In this document: one piece after another, positions 1-8,518 of the stretch
Layout of the letters: the number at the start of each line of letters is the position of its first letter
Numbering within the stretch: the first letter of the stretch is position 1
Assembly: GCA_024636155.1 (NCBI GenBank)
Contig: JAGXHM010000123.1
Coordinates: 1-49,036 of the forward strand
DNA from: Deltaproteobacteria bacterium
Lineage (GTDB): Bacteria; Desulfobacterota; Desulfuromonadia; Desulfuromonadales; BM103
Direction of reading: 5' to 3'
Length of the DNA: 49,036 nucleotides
Made by a program: the position numbers and the translations under genes
The notes under the pieces: model-generated
Databases searched by the model: none
Seen by the model: the letters and a program-made list of their open reading frames with translations, nothing else
What the model was told of the DNA's origin: nothing

Positions 1-150
1 AATCAATGAACTGGCTGCAAATTCGCCTGTTTGGACCATATCTCAGCTCCTTTTCGACCAATAGCTACGGCTATTACTCTCAAATGAGCTAAAATCTGGT
101 CTCAAACATCCAAATTTTCGCTTCAGCCCTGATTGTCCGACTGACTGCTA
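1..150 (+). repeat. Family A dispersed repeat, copy 1 (cut by window start)
   Basis: This stretch is nearly identical to 24726-24891 (inverted) and 42214-42379. Complete copies are about 165 bp and begin and end with inverted copies of a CTGTCGGACAATCA-like end. The left end of this copy lies outside the window. An internal hairpin (AATAGC-TACG-GCTATT) sits near position 60-77. There is no coding potential, so it looks like a MITE or REP-type element mobilised in trans. Confidence 0.8.
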
Positions 151-180
151 GCCATCGACAAAAACCAGAGAGCTGAAACC

Positions 181-867
181 TTGAAGCGACATGATCAGTT
201 TGAGAAATTCACCCATGAATGGCTGTTAAGTTACAGTGCGTCAGGCAAGACGATCTATTGTCGCGAAAACTGCTCGGGGTGTTGTCATCTGGCAGTGCAT
301 GCGACCTATCCAGAAGCGATTGCAGTTGCAGAGGCCTTAACTGAACCACAGCTGCAAAAATTATCAAGCTACGTTGCACGTCTGAAAAAGGCTATGCAGG
401 AATTGACCAACCTGAGAAGTTACCTCAAAAAACATCGTCAAGAACTAGGTCCTTGCCCTTTTCTTGACGCACAAGGGTCTTGTTCGATTTACACCATACG
501 ACCACTCGCTTGCCGAGCCTTGTTATCGACACGGCCAGCAGCGTGGTGTACAGTCGACTTCTCGGAGCTTGATCACTGGGACAAGCAGGCATATGAAAGC
601 GGTCTCGACCGTCAGGTGGTTGCCTGGCCGACGCACTATGTCGCAGCGACCCAGGACATCGGACGGGAACTGGAGAACACTCTGCTCATATCAATGCAAC
701 GGGAAAGGGGCTGGTCGCTGTCAGGAAACTTTGCCGTGATGGTCTGGCTTGAGAAAAAGGCTCAACTGAGCAAAGACAATGCTGCGATCACACAACAAGT
801 GCGCGATATTGTGACAGCGCACGGACTCAACAACCACCTGCTGCTGAATTTCACCGGCGACAGCTGA
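181..867 (+). CDS. YkgJ-family cysteine-cluster protein
   Basis: The 228-residue protein carries the CxxxCxxCC cluster of the YkgJ/CxxCxxCC family (Cys27, 31, 34, 35) and a second set of cysteines (Cys92, 101, 111, 123) in a CPFL...CSIYxxRPxxC motif. Together these eight cysteines are thought to bind a metal, either zinc or an iron-sulfur cluster, but the biochemical role of the family is not established. There is no signal peptide or membrane segment, so it should be cytoplasmic. The start is TTG at 181, with a weak purine-rich stretch upstream; no in-frame ATG lies nearby. It stands alone between a family A repeat and a family B repeat. The family call is confident and the function is unknown. 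Confidence 0.8.
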   Translation: MKRHDQFEKFTHEWLLSYSASGKTIYCRENCSGCCHLAVHATYPEAIAVAEALTEPQLQKLSSYVARLKKAMQELTNLRSYLKKHRQELGPCPFLDAQGSCSIYTIRPLACRALLSTRPAAWCTVDFSELDHWDKQAYESGLDRQVVAWPTHYVAATQDIGRELENTLLISMQRERGWSLSGNFAVMVWLEKKAQLSKDNAAITQQVRDIVTAHGLNNHLLLNFTGDS

Positions 868-883
868 ACCCAGCCTTATCAGA

Positions 884-1073
884 CTAACTAGTGCCCATCC
901 GGAAACTCCGGATGGTTAAAGTGTGGGTTTCTGGTTTGGAAACCAGCAATTTTTCGCAAGATCAAGGAAATCAAGTATTTGAGCGGAGGCGTAGTACTTT
1001 ACGCCGCACAATCAAATGCGCAGATTGACGCTGAGATTGCGGAAAAGGGCGGTTTCCGGACAGAAACTAACTA
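884..1073 (+). repeat. Family B dispersed repeat, copy 1
   Basis: A second copy begins at 48880 and runs off the window end. The ends carry imperfect inverted repeats sharing TCCGGAAAC (left near 898-906, right near 1052-1060). CTAACTA occurs on both flanks (884-890 and 1067-1073), which could be a target duplication. The middle holds a GCGGAGGCGTA...TACGCCGC hairpin (about 980-1005). It is non-coding and MITE-like, and it ends only a few bases before the ribosome-binding site of the next gene. Confidence 0.75.
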
Positions 1074-1084
1074 TCGAGGTAGAA

Positions 1085-1531
1085 ATGTTCAAACTGCATC
1101 CACGCCTGGCAGAAGACACATTTCGTGTCGGCGACTTCCCGCTCTGTCACCTGTTGTTGATGAACGACGCCAGCTATCCCTGGTTCATCCTGGTTCCACG
1201 CCGCACCGGTGTACGTGAGATTTTCGAACTTGAGCAACGCGATCAGCAGCAGCTTCTCAAGGAATCGTCACAGCTATCACAGTTACTAAACAAGCTTTTC
1301 CATGCTGACAAACTGAATATCGCCGCTCTGGGGAACATGGTGCCACAACTGCACATCCATCATATTGTTCGTTACCAGACAGATCAGGCCTGGCCAAATC
1401 CGGTCTGGGGGATCTTTCCTGCGCAACCTTATACAGAAAGAACCCAGCAGGAAATCTTTGCCGGACTTATCGATCATCTGGTCGACTTTACACCTGACAT
1501 CAGCTGTAGCTTGCCGCCAAGAATCTGCTGA
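1085..1531 (+). CDS. HIT-family nucleotide-binding protein
   Basis: This 148-residue protein belongs to the histidine triad superfamily of nucleotide hydrolases and transferases. The signature near residues 99-110 reads PQLHIHHIVR, that is Q-x-H-x-H, with Gln where most HIT proteins have the first histidine. The putative nucleophilic middle histidine is kept. The start at ATG 1085 is chosen because GAGGT lies at 1076-1080; an upstream in-frame extension would run into the family B repeat and is not conserved-looking. The substrate cannot be read from the sequence. The next gene begins 10 bp after the stop, so the two are probably cotranscribed. Confidence 0.85.
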   Translation: MFKLHPRLAEDTFRVGDFPLCHLLLMNDASYPWFILVPRRTGVREIFELEQRDQQQLLKESSQLSQLLNKLFHADKLNIAALGNMVPQLHIHHIVRYQTDQAWPNPVWGIFPAQPYTERTQQEIFAGLIDHLVDFTPDISCSLPPRIC

Positions 1532-1541
1532 GCAATCAACC

Positions 1542-2105
1542 ATGAACATCGCTGACCCGAAATATCTAGAGCACCTGCGCGATCTTCCCTCCGGTTACCT
1601 GCTCGACCTGGTGGCAGACAACGAGGATCTCGATGAAGAGTCGATTTACTGGGTGCTACAGGAACGTGGTCTGTCTCGCGAGGAGATTGCTCAGAAACTG
1701 CGGCGCAGGCGAAATTCCACTTGGCCGCGCACGTATACCCTGTGGGCGGCAGCGCGCTGGATAACACTTGTCAACGCCCTGATTGTGACATACTTCAACG
1801 CGACCGGTTTTTACCAAATACTAAACAGCGATCACGCATTCAAAGGCCCAATTCTCTTCCTTTCGCTTGGCAGCATGCTGTGCGGATTCTTCGTCGGATT
1901 CAAACTGACAACCCACCTTTACCAGGGTGGCAAATCACTCCTTTACTGCGGGTTTCCAATCCCGGTCGGCTTTGTAGAGCTACAGACAGGAGAGGATATT
2001 CTTAAGGACAAAGCCGCCATGATCCTGCGTATGGCTCTGAACGCCCTGGTCGGTGTCAGTCTGACTCTCTTCCCACTTATCTTCATCTACATGATGATGG
2101 ATTGA
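1542..2105 (+). CDS. Small integral membrane protein of unknown function
   Basis: The 187-residue product has a charged, helical N-terminal part (about 1-60, rich in Asp, Glu and Arg, with a pattern like DLxSGYLLDLVADNEDLDEES) followed by about four hydrophobic segments (near 68-90, 98-122, 128-145 and 160-185). I do not recognise a family. The ATG at 1542 follows the HIT gene by 10 bp, suggesting one transcript. An inner-membrane location is inferred from the hydrophobic segments. Confidence 0.7.
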   Translation: MNIADPKYLEHLRDLPSGYLLDLVADNEDLDEESIYWVLQERGLSREEIAQKLRRRRNSTWPRTYTLWAAARWITLVNALIVTYFNATGFYQILNSDHAFKGPILFLSLGSMLCGFFVGFKLTTHLYQGGKSLLYCGFPIPVGFVELQTGEDILKDKAAMILRMALNALVGVSLTLFPLIFIYMMMD

Positions 2106-2287
2106 CGGCCCTTTGCGCCTGAATTTACGACTCGAGATGATACAATCCGTAAGCACAAACATTTTCACCGCACAACATACTGTTTCACGGAAGCGACATT
2201 TCCTGACAACCCCTCCAAAGAGTTGACAGTGCCGCGACGAGCAGGTAATAAATGGCTTTCGCAAATTTACCAGGGAGGTACACAATT

Positions 2288-2668
2288 GTGACTCAGATTA
2301 ATTTTGCAAAGATGGGCGGCCTGATTCCCGCCATCATTCAGGACCACGAAAATGGCGAGGTCCTCATGGTCGCTTTCATGGACGAGAAGACTCTTGCCAA
2401 CACGATACGCGATGGCAAAACCTGGTTTTTTAGCCGGACGCGCAACAAGTATTGGATGAAAGGTGAAGAGTCCGGTAATACGCAGGACGTTGTCGAAATC
2501 CTCACCGACTGCGATGCAGACACCGTCGTGATCAAGGTCAAACAGAATGGTCCAGCTGCGTGCCATACCGGTAACCGCAGCTGTTTCTACGTTCGCTGGG
2601 AAGGCGATCAGTGGGTGGAGCATTCCAACCCGCTTTTTGATCCTGATGAAGTCTATAAGAAGAAATAA
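2288..2668 (+). CDS. hisI: Phosphoribosyl-AMP cyclohydrolase
   Basis: HisI opens the adenine ring of phosphoribosyl-AMP in the third step of histidine biosynthesis and acts in the cytoplasm. The 126-residue length is normal for a stand-alone HisI without the HisE domain. The metal-binding motif DCDAD (Asp74, 76, 78) and the zinc-ligand motif [10 protein letters not shown] (Cys92, Cys99) are intact. The start is GTG at 2288, nine bases after a strong GGGAGG (2273-2278); the longer reading from 2252 has no such site. hisG follows 134 bp later, separated by a palindromic repeat. Confidence 0.95.
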   Translation: MTQINFAKMGGLIPAIIQDHENGEVLMVAFMDEKTLANTIRDGKTWFFSRTRNKYWMKGEESGNTQDVVEILTDCDADTVVIKVKQNGPAACHTGNRSCFYVRWEGDQWVEHSNPLFDPDEVYKKK

Positions 2669-2673
2669 CCTTT

Positions 2674-2781
2674 TGCCACAGAGACACTGAGACACGGAGA
2701 GGAACAAAAACTTTAGGTTAACAGCTACAAGATCCCTGAGGGGTTAAAGATTTCCTCTATGTCTCGGTGCCTCTGTGGCCA
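2674..2781. repeat. CACAGAG-type imperfect palindrome, copy 1
   Basis: GCCACAGAGACACTGAGACAC at the left is matched by an inverted GTCTCGGTGCCTCTGTGGC at the right, with a short spacer. Similar palindromes occur at 28445-28535, 34290-34356 and, more degenerate, 44803-44878. It fills the gap between hisI and hisG and would fold into a long hairpin in the shared mRNA. Confidence 0.7.
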
Positions 2782-2802
2782 CTAACTTTATTGAGGTTTA
2801 AC

Positions 2803-3678
2803 ATGGCAAACGAATTGAAATTCGGCCTCCCGAAAGGGAGTCTGGAGAATGCAACAGTTGAACTCTTTGAAAAAGCCGGTTGGAAGATCAAAACATCTTC
2901 ACGCAGCTATTTCCCCACAAGTGATGATGATGAGCTGAAATGCAGCCTGGTCCGGCCCCAGGAAATGGCCAAGATTCTTGAGCGCGGCAAACTTGATGTC
3001 GGCATTGCTGGCCGTGACTGGGTCAAGGAAAATGATTCCGACGTCATCGAAGTCGGCGAACTGGTTTACTCCAAAGTTTCCCGACGACCAGCTCATTGGG
3101 TGCTGGTGGTCGGACCCGACTCCAAAGTTGAAAAACCTGAAGACCTCGCTGGTGCCACCATCTCTACGGAACTGGTCGGTTTCACCAAACGCTACTTTGC
3201 CGAACGCAACATCCCGGTCGAAGTCGAATTCTCCTGGGGTGCAACGGAAGCTAAAATTCTCACAGGGCTGTGCGACGCCATTGTCGAAGTCACAGAAACC
3301 GGCTCGACGATCAAGGCCAACAATCTGCGTATCGTCTGCGAACTGATGGAGTCGGTCCCCGTCCTGATTGCCAATAAAGAGGCCTGGGCAAATCCATGGA
3401 AAAGAGGCAAAATTGAGCGCATTCACACCATGCTGCAGTCAGCTCTTCGTGCTGAAGGAATGGTCGGTCTGAAGATGAATGCGCCAGGGGAGAAGATTGA
3501 AGAGATCATAAAGCTCCTGCCGAGCCTCAATCGCCCGACCATTGCCCATCTTTACCAGTCGGACTGGGTTTCGATCGAAACGATCATGCCGGAATCTGAA
3601 GTGCGCAAGATCGTCCCTGAGCTGATGAGCCAGGGGGCGGAAGGCATTGTCGAGTACCCGCTTAACAAAATCATCTGA
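2803..3678 (+). CDS. hisG: ATP phosphoribosyltransferase, long form
   Basis: HisG joins ATP and PRPP to give phosphoribosyl-ATP, the committed and feedback-controlled step of histidine synthesis. The 291-residue protein is the long form: catalytic domains to about residue 215, then a C-terminal regulatory domain that binds histidine, so it should not need HisZ. The N-terminal [11 protein letters not shown] motif and the internal GxxDVGIAGxDW and EVTETGST motifs (the last for PRPP binding) are present. The start is ATG 2803 with GAGGT just upstream; the longer reading from 2767 begins inside the palindromic repeat and is rejected. It is probably cotranscribed with hisI. Confidence 0.95.
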   Translation: MANELKFGLPKGSLENATVELFEKAGWKIKTSSRSYFPTSDDDELKCSLVRPQEMAKILERGKLDVGIAGRDWVKENDSDVIEVGELVYSKVSRRPAHWVLVVGPDSKVEKPEDLAGATISTELVGFTKRYFAERNIPVEVEFSWGATEAKILTGLCDAIVEVTETGSTIKANNLRIVCELMESVPVLIANKEAWANPWKRGKIERIHTMLQSALRAEGMVGLKMNAPGEKIEEIIKLLPSLNRPTIAHLYQSDWVSIETIMPESEVRKIVPELMSQGAEGIVEYPLNKII

Positions 3679-3765
3679 TTCAAAGCTGAACGCGTAAGGA
3701 GCTTGTCGGATCAATTTTATCTTAAAAAAATCATAGAAAATCGAATCACCTGCTTTTCCAAGGTT

Positions 3766-3797
3766 TTGAGAAAATTGTGAGTGTCTTGGTGTATAAT
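3766..3797 (+). promoter_or_regulatory. Candidate sigma-70 promoter
   Basis: A perfect TATAAT lies at 3792-3797, 54 bp before the next gene. The nearest -35-like hexamer, TTGAGA at 3766-3771, is 20 bp away, which is longer than ideal. The -10 box is convincing and the -35 is weak. Confidence 0.4.
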
Positions 3798-3850
3798 AAA
3801 CGGACATTGAAGTTTTAATCACGAACGCTGAAAAGACCGAGCAACCAATA

Positions 3851-4045
3851 ATGACAATTCAAGTAGAGATGGTAGATGGTACTATTTGCAGGGTGGTCCC
3901 GAAAGGGTTGGATCTCTTGCTGAACCGTGATCTGGTGAAAAGCTTCCGGCGTTCTTCAGGTTGGGCGGTCGTTGGCAAGGATCCGATTCGCTACCCGGGC
4001 AAGAAGGTCAGCTACAATGGCACGGAACGCCGAATAACTGCCTGA
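3851..4045 (+). CDS. Small conserved-type hypothetical protein (64 aa)
   Basis: The 64-residue basic protein has a beta-rich look, with a VEMVDGTxCRVVPKGLDLLL start, a FRRSSGWAVVG centre and a YNGTERR end. There is no signal peptide. It has its own TATAAT-type promoter and a strong terminator directly after it, so it is a genuine single-gene unit. I recognise no characterised family; a small nucleic-acid or ligand-binding fold is only a guess. The start at ATG 3851 has no strong Shine-Dalgarno sequence (GAGCAACC upstream). Confidence 0.75.
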   Translation: MTIQVEMVDGTICRVVPKGLDLLLNRDLVKSFRRSSGWAVVGKDPIRYPGKKVSYNGTERRITA

Positions 4046-4074
4046 TTTTTTCTATTATCAACCTATCGCTTCTC

Positions 4075-4117
4075 AAAAGGATGCGGGCGCATTTGTAATG
4101 TGCCCGCATCCTTTTTT
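4075..4117 (+). terminator. Rho-independent terminator
   Basis: A GGATGCGGGCGCA / TGTGCCCGCATCC stem is flanked by A's on the left and followed by six T's. It closes the 64-residue gene. Confidence 0.9.
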
Positions 4118-4220
4118 GCACGTCGACCAGCAATGCGTGCTCAGCATCGAATAATTCCCCCTTGCAGTATTAACGAATCATGATTAAACTATGTAAATTT
4201 CAGGGGGAGAGAGAACGGCG

Positions 4221-5174
4221 TTGTCCAAGAACCTTTCACAAAGAGCATCTTTACAATTATTTCTCTGGGGATTACTTCTGATTCCTTCTGCCTTTGTAGC
4301 AGACTCGATTCTCGATGCTGTTCTCTTTGGCGATGGCAGCGTACGGGAGCAATTGTTCTCACCCTCCTATCACGAGTTAGCCGTTCGCGCTCTTTTCAGC
4401 GTTTTCATTCTGGCAGCAATTTATCTCGGCATGCATTATTTGGCCAATACCGCTCAGAGAGAGAGTAGCCTGCAGCAAAGCAACAGAGACCTTGGGCTGG
4501 TCAGGCAAGATTTCGAGGAATTTAATGAGGATATATTACGACAGTTACGCAATACTTCTGCGGGGCTGTCGACCTCTGTTGAGCTACTAAAAGCCCAGTG
4601 TGGTCATAATCTTGACGAAAAAACCGAATTCTTCATGGAAAATATCTGCAACACCAGCAACAAACTGAACGAGCAACTTGAGATCTGTCTGGCGCTTAGC
4701 GAACTTCCCTTGGGCGAGCCACGACGTGCGCGGGTCAAGCTGGACACACTAGCTCTCGACGTTGCCGAAGAGTTAAAAAACAAACAACCGGACAGACAGG
4801 TTGAATTCAAGATTCAGCCTTGGATGACTGCCTGGTGCGATCAAATAATGTTTCGTCAAGTCATTTACAATCTGTTCAGCAATGCCATGGATTTCATACC
4901 CCCATCTCGTCAGGGACAAATCGAACTCGGCATGTTTCACAGAAATTCCCAGAAAGTCTTTTTCGTCCGTAACAATGGCACAGGCTTCAGCGAGGCACAG
5001 GCGAAACGCCTGTTCGATGCTTTCCGCGACAATCCTCAGGATTCAGCGCTGCCCACAAACACCACCAGGCTGGCTGGTGCAAGGCGCATCATCCACAGGC
5101 ACGGTGGTCAAATCTGGGCAGAAGGGATTCAAGACGCTAGCGGGACAATTTTTTTTACGTACGATAACGCCTGA
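4221..5174 (+). CDS. Degenerate membrane histidine-kinase-like protein
   Basis: The 317-residue protein has two membrane segments (about 11-30 and 56-75), a short helical linker (77-100), a HisKA-like dimerisation helix (about 98-160) and a HATPase_c-like domain (about 195-315). At the phosphoacceptor motif, normally H-[E/D]-L-R-N-P, it reads RQLRNT at 107-112, so the histidine is Arg107. The N-box (YNLFSNAMDF) is recognisable, but the G1 box begins NNGTG instead of DxGxG, and the GLGL-type loop reads RLAGA. It therefore probably cannot autophosphorylate; binding ATP or a partner kinase remains possible. The start is TTG 4221 after GGGGGAGAG. No response regulator is adjacent. Confidence 0.75.
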   Translation: MSKNLSQRASLQLFLWGLLLIPSAFVADSILDAVLFGDGSVREQLFSPSYHELAVRALFSVFILAAIYLGMHYLANTAQRESSLQQSNRDLGLVRQDFEEFNEDILRQLRNTSAGLSTSVELLKAQCGHNLDEKTEFFMENICNTSNKLNEQLEICLALSELPLGEPRRARVKLDTLALDVAEELKNKQPDRQVEFKIQPWMTAWCDQIMFRQVIYNLFSNAMDFIPPSRQGQIELGMFHRNSQKVFFVRNNGTGFSEAQAKRLFDAFRDNPQDSALPTNTTRLAGARRIIHRHGGQIWAEGIQDASGTIFFTYDNA

Positions 5175-5245
5175 TTCAAATTCTGGACAGCTCCGCTATT
5201 TAAGCGGTATCCTCCCAGCATCAATCTATGACCACGGAGGATGCC

Positions 5246-6004
5246 ATGTCGCCATCAAAACCAGCTAAGCCAGAACATTCCTGCTCAAGTTGCAGTTCTA
5301 TCTGGCAAAAACAGGGCACAACGAATTGTTGGAGCGACCCTGACAGCAAACCTGCCCAGCCGCCCTATTGCCCTTCTGAGCCCCACGCAGAAGCGATTTA
5401 CGACTCTTTCCAAAAATATCAGGGCGATGATTCTGATGCTCGCCTGGCCCGAGTTGCCGCCAAGGTCGAAGGTCTTTGTTACCAGCCAATTCCCGGTTCC
5501 GATGCAGTCAACGCGCGGTGGACCAGGATCGAAGATACGCTCGCCCTGGCAAGGTTGATGGGTTATAAAAAAATCGGCATCGCGACATGTATCGGCCTGC
5601 TCGACGAATGCAATCGGCTGAGCGACATACTCCGTGCCCAGGGCTTGGAGCCTTTTTCCGCATGCTGTAAAGCTGGCAGCATCGACAAGCTGGAACTAAA
5701 GCTGAAAGAAGAGGACAAAGTCAGACCAGGAACTTTTGAGCCAGCGTGCAATCCGATCGCCCAGGCCCGTATTCTGAATGCCGAAGGGATGGAGATGAAC
5801 ATCATCATGGGACTCTGCGTCGGTCACGACATGCTTTTCAACAAATACTCAGAGGCACCGGTTACCACGCTGGTGGTTAAAGACCGCGTCACTGGACACA
5901 ACCCGGTAGCGGTTCTTTATGGTCAGAATTTTTATTACAAACGCCTGCAGAAGCAACCAATTCTGAGCGATGAAGAGATTGCCAAGCATCAGGCCGAATG
6001 TTAA
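5246..6004 (+). CDS. DUF1847 domain protein, cysteine-rich
   Basis: The 252-residue protein matches my memory of the DUF1847 family: an N-terminal CSSC cysteine pair plus two more cysteines within the first 45 residues (a probable metal site), a TRIEDTLALARLMGYKKIGIATC strand-helix unit and further cysteines (CCK, CNP, MGLCVGHD). Such proteins are thought to bind metal, but their function is unknown. The start at ATG 5246 is preferred over ATG 5228 because GGAGG lies at 5236-5240. It is soluble and has no signal peptide. It sits 71 bp after the kinase-like gene and ends at a strong terminator. Confidence 0.75.
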   Translation: MSPSKPAKPEHSCSSCSSIWQKQGTTNCWSDPDSKPAQPPYCPSEPHAEAIYDSFQKYQGDDSDARLARVAAKVEGLCYQPIPGSDAVNARWTRIEDTLALARLMGYKKIGIATCIGLLDECNRLSDILRAQGLEPFSACCKAGSIDKLELKLKEEDKVRPGTFEPACNPIAQARILNAEGMEMNIIMGLCVGHDMLFNKYSEAPVTTLVVKDRVTGHNPVAVLYGQNFYYKRLQKQPILSDEEIAKHQAEC

Positions 6005-6045
6005 TCATCTGGAATTACTCAGGGCAGGCCCATCAGTAAAAAACT

Positions 6046-6086
6046 CGGGGGGACGGAATTCATTCCGCCCCCCCCTTTTTTTTCTT
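6046..6086 (+). terminator. Rho-independent terminator between convergent genes
   Basis: GGGGGGACGGAAT pairs with ATTCCGCCCCCC, followed by a run of eight or more T's. It ends the DUF1847 transcript just before the 3' end of the opposing gene. Confidence 0.9.
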
Positions 6087-6105
6087 CAAACCAACCATCT
6101 CAACA

Positions 6106-7083
6106 CTATACAGTCAGCACCGTTGACCCCGTCGTCTTCCGCGCTTCAAGATCCCGGTGCGCCTGTGCGGCATCACAGAGTGGATAACTTTGATTGACGG
6201 CGATTTTCACGTCGCCGGACGCAACCACAGCAAACAGATCCGAAGCGCTGGCCAACAGATCCTCACGCTCAGCAGTGTAGGTCATCAAAGTCGGTCGAGT
6301 CAGGAAAAGTGAACCCTTGGCTGCCAACACAGCTGGGTCAAAAGGGGCCACCGGACCGGAAGCTTGGCCAAAGCTGACCAACAAACCCAAAGGCCGCAGA
6401 CAGTCCAGAGACTTCATAAACGTATCGCTGCCGATCGAATCATAGACGACAGGCACACCCTCACCATCGGTAATCTCCCTGACCTTAGCGACCCAATCTT
6501 CCTCCCGGTAGAGCAGCGGGAAATCACAACCATGCATCTTGGCAAGTTCCGCTTTTTCCGGGCTCCCAACAGTCCCTATGACAGTTGCACCAAGGGATTT
6601 TGCCCACTGACAGGCAATCAGACCAACACCACCGGCAGCAGCATGGAAGAGGATGGTATCGCCCGGTTTGATGTGAAAGGTGCTTCGCAGCAGATACTGC
6701 GCAGTCATACCCTGCAACATCATTCCGGCAGCTTGCTGATCGCTGATCGCATCAGGCAACCGCACCAGTCGATGTGCCGGGATCAGGCGTTCTTCTGCAT
6801 AAGCACCAGGCGGCTGCCCCGCGTAAGCAACGCGATCGCCCACTGACAGGTCATCAACACCTTCACCCAGGGCAACGACAAGCCCCGCGCCTTCCATCCC
6901 CGGCGTTGCCGGCAAATCACCCAAAGGGTAAAGACCGGTGCGATGATAAACATCGATAAAGTTCAGACCGATCGCACTCTGACGCAGATGAACTTCTCCC
7001 GGGCCAGGCGCGCCGATTTTGATCTCTTCCCAACGCATTACTTCAGGGCCGCCGGTCTCATACAAACGAATGGCTTTACTCAT
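6106..7083 (-). CDS. qor: NADPH:quinone oxidoreductase (zeta-crystallin type)
   Basis: This is a zinc-independent medium-chain dehydrogenase/reductase that reduces quinones with NADPH. The 325-residue length fits the family. It has a GroES-like N-terminal half with GLNFIDVYHRTGLYP, the family signature HAAAGGVGLIACQWAKSLG, which is the nucleotide-binding loop, and the expected LRPLGLLVSFGQASGPVAPFDP strand. The zinc ligands of alcohol dehydrogenases are absent, as expected. The start at 7083 (MSKAIRLYE) is preferred because AGGAGGAG lies just upstream; an in-frame ATG-like start at 7104 lacks this. It is a single gene facing away from the TRAP operon. Confidence 0.9.
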   Translation of the reverse strand: MSKAIRLYETGGPEVMRWEEIKIGAPGPGEVHLRQSAIGLNFIDVYHRTGLYPLGDLPATPGMEGAGLVVALGEGVDDLSVGDRVAYAGQPPGAYAEERLIPAHRLVRLPDAISDQQAAGMMLQGMTAQYLLRSTFHIKPGDTILFHAAAGGVGLIACQWAKSLGATVIGTVGSPEKAELAKMHGCDFPLLYREEDWVAKVREITDGEGVPVVYDSIGSDTFMKSLDCLRPLGLLVSFGQASGPVAPFDPAVLAAKGSLFLTRPTLMTYTAEREDLLASASDLFAVVASGDVKIAVNQSYPLCDAAQAHRDLEARKTTGSTVLTV

Positions 7084-7341
7084 CAGGCTCCTCCTGCTTG
7101 TCATGCAGTTAAGTTTCAGTTGTCTTCACGATCAACGAGCAAATTCAGCTTTAAAGTTATCATCTACAAGGCCATCGTCAAGCATGACAAAACAGTCAAC
7201 CTGCTGAAAACATTATTGTGTCGGCATTGACAACCGTTGACTTTCAGGTAATAGTCTAAATCTATATTTTGACGTTTTTCAGGAGAAGCTTGGGGTAACT
7301 TCAGGCGTAAAGATCCCACCACACACGAAGGAGGAGAAGCA

Positions 7342-8460
7342 ATGAAACAGATGAAGTCTTTTCTAAAGTTGTTTACCGGGTTACTGGTCCTCATCACCTT
7401 CCTGGGCCTGACGGCCTGCGGTGAGCAAAAACAAGCACCAACAGCAGAAGTCGCGAAAGTGGAGAAAGAAGTTATTGTCTGGAAACTGGCCCAGACTTGG
7501 GGAACAGGCTTCCCCATCTTCGGTGATGCGGTTATCAAGATGGCCGACATGGTCAAGGCTATGTCCAACGGCGAGATGGAGATCCGGATCGACTCATCAA
7601 ACAAACACAAGGCCGCATTCGGCATCCTCGACATGGTCAACGCTGGCCAGTATGAAATGGGCCATTCGGCCTCCTACTACTGGAAAGGCAAAGACGCCAG
7701 CACCATGTTCTTCACCACCATGCCGTTCGGCATGATCGCTCCCGAGCAGTACGCCTGGTTCTATTACGGCGGCGGCATGGAATTGATGAAAAAGGTTTAC
7801 GACAAGCACGGCGTTTACTCCTTCCCCGGTGGCAACACCGGCAACCAGATGGGCGGCTGGTTCCGCAAGGAAATCAACACCCTTGATGACTTAAAGGGCC
7901 TGAAGATGCGCATCCCCGGTTTTGCCGGTGAAGTCCTCTCCAAACTCGGCGTCGTGGTCACCAACATCCCGCCAGGTGAGCTCTATACCGCGCTTGATCG
8001 CGGTACCATCGACGCCCTCGAATGGGTTGGCCCGTCCCTCGACCTCAATATGGGCTTCCAGAAGATTGCCCCCTACTACTACACTGGCTGGCATGAGCCA
8101 GCCACCGAGTTGCAGTTTTTGGTCAACCAGGCGAAATTTGACGCCTTGCCCAAGCATCTGCAGGAGATCCTGACGGTCGCCATGGAATTAGCAGCCTACG
8201 ATATGTACGCCCGCTCCTACCATGAGAGCGCGGTCAACTTGGCTTCGATCGAGAAGGATTTCCCGGAGGTTAAGATCCGCACCTTCCCAGCGCCGATCAT
8301 CGCTGCCATGAAGAAAGCCAACGAGGAGTTACTGACTGAAGCTGCTGCCAGCGACGCCTCTTTCAAAGAGATTCTTGATTCTCAGACGGCCTACATGAAA
8401 ATGGCCCGTCAGTGGACGGTGATTTCCGACTACGCTTATTTGAAGGACAACCTAGAATAA
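7342..8460 (+). CDS. dctP: TRAP transporter solute-binding lipoprotein, keto-acid type
   Basis: This is the extracytoplasmic receptor of a sodium-driven TRAP transporter. A lipoprotein signal ends at LTAC (Cys26), so the receptor is tethered to a membrane. The 372-residue sequence resembles the TakP-like branch that binds 2-oxo acids or related carboxylates: LKMRIPGFAGEVLSKLG contains the conserved arginine that contacts a substrate carboxylate, followed by DALEWVGPSLD and YYYTGWHEP. The exact substrate cannot be read. A strong site (GAAGGAGGAG) precedes ATG 7342. The membrane subunits follow after a stable hairpin. Confidence 0.92.
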   Translation: MKQMKSFLKLFTGLLVLITFLGLTACGEQKQAPTAEVAKVEKEVIVWKLAQTWGTGFPIFGDAVIKMADMVKAMSNGEMEIRIDSSNKHKAAFGILDMVNAGQYEMGHSASYYWKGKDASTMFFTTMPFGMIAPEQYAWFYYGGGMELMKKVYDKHGVYSFPGGNTGNQMGGWFRKEINTLDDLKGLKMRIPGFAGEVLSKLGVVVTNIPPGELYTALDRGTIDALEWVGPSLDLNMGFQKIAPYYYTGWHEPATELQFLVNQAKFDALPKHLQEILTVAMELAAYDMYARSYHESAVNLASIEKDFPEVKIRTFPAPIIAAMKKANEELLTEAAASDASFKEILDSQTAYMKMARQWTVISDYAYLKDNLE

Positions 8461-8466
8461 TCTGAT

Positions 8467-8500
8467 CCGGGCTCCCGGCTCCAACCGGGAGCCCGGTTAT
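8467..8500 (+). terminator. Intercistronic hairpin in TRAP operon
   Basis: A perfect 12-bp stem (CCGGGCTCCCGG / CCGGGAGCCCGG) with a 6-nt loop lies 6 bp after dctP. The T tract is short (TTAT), so it is more likely a partial terminator or mRNA 3' stabiliser that raises receptor levels over the permease. Confidence 0.75.
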
Positions 8501-8518
8501 TGCTGCGCAAGGTACCTC

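Noticed and set aside
884-1073. Short open frames inside the family B repeat as genes
   Set aside because: They lie in a dispersed non-coding repeat also found at 48880 and have no ribosome-binding site.
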